DNA of 7,025 nt from Caldithrix sp964468415 (lineage in GTDB: Bacteria > Calditrichota > Calditrichia > Calditrichales > Calditrichaceae). Shown here piece after piece: positions 6,800 through 7,025 of this stretch. Within the stretch, counting starts at the first letter, position 1. Each line of letters begins with the position of its first letter. Where the stretch lies: contig CAYXUS010000217.1 of NCBI GenBank assembly GCA_964468415.1, positions 1 to 7,025 on the forward strand, in the 5' to 3' direction. Made by a program: the position numbers and the translations under genes. A model generated the notes under the pieces. That model did not search any database. It had not been told where the DNA came from and saw only the letters and a list, made by a program, of their open reading frames with translations.

Positions 6800-6817
6800 A
6801 CCACCCCATGGGGTGGT
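6800..6817. repeat. perfect 18-bp palindrome
   Basis: ACCACCCCATGGGGTGGT is its own reverse complement. As RNA it could form a 7-bp stem with a CATG loop. On the minus strand it is followed after six bases by a run of five T, so it may act as a weak terminator shielding the operon from transcription through the element. It sits between repeat copies 1 and 2. A dimeric protein-binding site is the main alternative. Confidence 0.75.
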
Positions 6818-6833
6818 ACTTAAATTAGACATC

Positions 6834-6852
6834 TGTTAACAACTTGGTGCTA
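6834..6852 (+). repeat. terminal direct repeat, copy 2
   Basis: TGTTAACAACTTGGTGCTA matches copy 3 at 18 of 19 positions. Its left part, TGTTAACA, is an 8-bp palindrome. The strong conservation against an otherwise dissimilar spacer suggests that the motif was under selection as a binding site. Confidence 0.85.
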
Positions 6853-6871
6853 GAGTTTGGATGATAAAATG

Positions 6872-6890
6872 TGTTAACAACGTGGTGCTA
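6872..6890 (+). repeat. terminal direct repeat, copy 3
   Basis: TGTTAACAACGTGGTGCTA is the copy nearest the presumed element terminus, with TGTGACA adjoining at 6891-6897. It starts 38 bases after copy 2, close to four helical turns, so proteins bound at both would face the same side of the DNA. Confidence 0.85.
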
Positions 6891-6898
6891 TGTGACAC

Positions 6899-6925
6899 TT
6901 AACCCTTAACCCTTTACCCTTCCCC
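6899..6925 (+). repeat. imperfect 7-bp tandem repeat (TTAACCC-like)
   Basis: Four consecutive units read TTAACCC, TTAACCC, TTTACCC and TTCCCC. The array begins two bases after the presumed insertion-element terminus. The resemblance to telomeric repeats is almost certainly coincidental; slippage in a C-rich strand would give the same pattern. Confidence 0.7.
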
Positions 6926-6960
6926 ATCCCGGCCACCGAAAAAGCACCGAATACACCATC

Positions 6961-6995
6961 AATCCCGAAGGGATGCCTACCACTTCGTGGTGGCA
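6961..6995. repeat. double-hairpin REP-like element
   Basis: Two adjoining palindromes are seen. The first is ATCCC-GAA-GGGAT (6962-6974). The second (6974-6995) pairs TGCC-ACCAC with GTGGT-GGCA around a TTC loop, with a single bulged T at 6978. Bulged stems of this kind are typical of REP sequences mobilised by IS200/IS605-related transposases, and similar short hairpins are often dispersed in intergenic DNA. A convergent-gene terminator is possible, but no T run follows on either strand. Confidence 0.5.
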
Positions 6996-7025
6996 CAATT
7001 CAACGATTTTACCAATTTCCCTCTC

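Larger units (their letters stand above)
6763..6897 (+). mobile_element. relic of an insertion-sequence end with repeated terminal sites
   Basis: Three direct repeats sharing AACAA-YK-TGGTGCTA lie at 6763-6777, 6834-6852 and 6872-6890. The last is followed at once by TGTGACA (6891-6897), so the element read inwards would begin with TGT. Several copies of a motif near a TGT/ACA terminus are known in IS21-family ends, where they serve as transposase-binding sites. The partner end, with the inverted motif TAGCACCA, is not in the window. IS21 normally has istB last, which fits the upstream fragment poorly, so another family remains possible. Confidence 0.5.

Noticed and set aside
6834..6890. Possible CRISPR array from the repeated TGTTAACAAC motif
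   Set aside because: The repeats are only 15-19 bases, with unequal spacing (75 and 38 bases) and no cas gene; a transposon end explains them better.

Overview
The window holds five complete protein genes, all on the minus strand, filling about 46-6375. A roughly 640-base gene-free stretch (6376-7025) at the right carries the relic of one end of an insertion element and several palindromes. I see no tRNA, rRNA or CRISPR array.

Organism: the base composition is moderate. The proteins point to the Bacteroidota/Calditrichota/Ignavibacteriota side of the FCB group. Evidence includes a secreted kelch protein ending in a type IX secretion (T9SS) sorting domain with the YPNPFN signature, a DUF5683-like protein with a WPGLGQY motif, a lipoprotein with an N-P-L-D-x-N-N-P segment just after the lipid-bearing cysteine, and a PEGA-domain Ser/Thr kinase. 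A Caldithrix-like bacterium is my best guess; this is an inference from protein style, not a database match.

Layout in the direction of transcription (right to left): a probable sigma-70-type promoter (6410-6438) leads into a lipoprotein gene (6375-5386). This is followed with a one-base TAATG overlap by a GAF/AAA+/Fis-type sigma-54-dependent activator (5386-3902), then with a 17-base overlap by a membrane Ser/Thr kinase with two PEGA domains (3918-2332). After a 148-base gap containing a perfect 9-bp hairpin come a six-bladed kelch-propeller T9SS cargo (2183-897) and, 2 bases on, a TPR/DUF5683 envelope protein (894-46).

How they may work together: the first three genes are translationally coupled and look like one regulatory unit, with an envelope lipoprotein, a sigma-54 activator lacking a receiver domain, and a kinase whose non-kinase half should lie outside the cytoplasmic membrane. 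The last two genes are secreted or envelope products and could be outputs or structural partners of that unit. A weak sigma-54-like site sits just ahead of them. The kinase has intact catalytic residues but has lost all three glycines of its ATP-binding loop, the most striking single protein feature here.

Right flank: a short reading frame resembling the C-terminus of a transposase ends at 6763. It runs directly into three copies of a 15-19 bp direct repeat and a TGTGACA terminus, as in insertion sequences with repeated transposase-binding sites at their ends. Beyond lie a 7-bp (TTAACCC-like) tandem repeat and a double-hairpin element.
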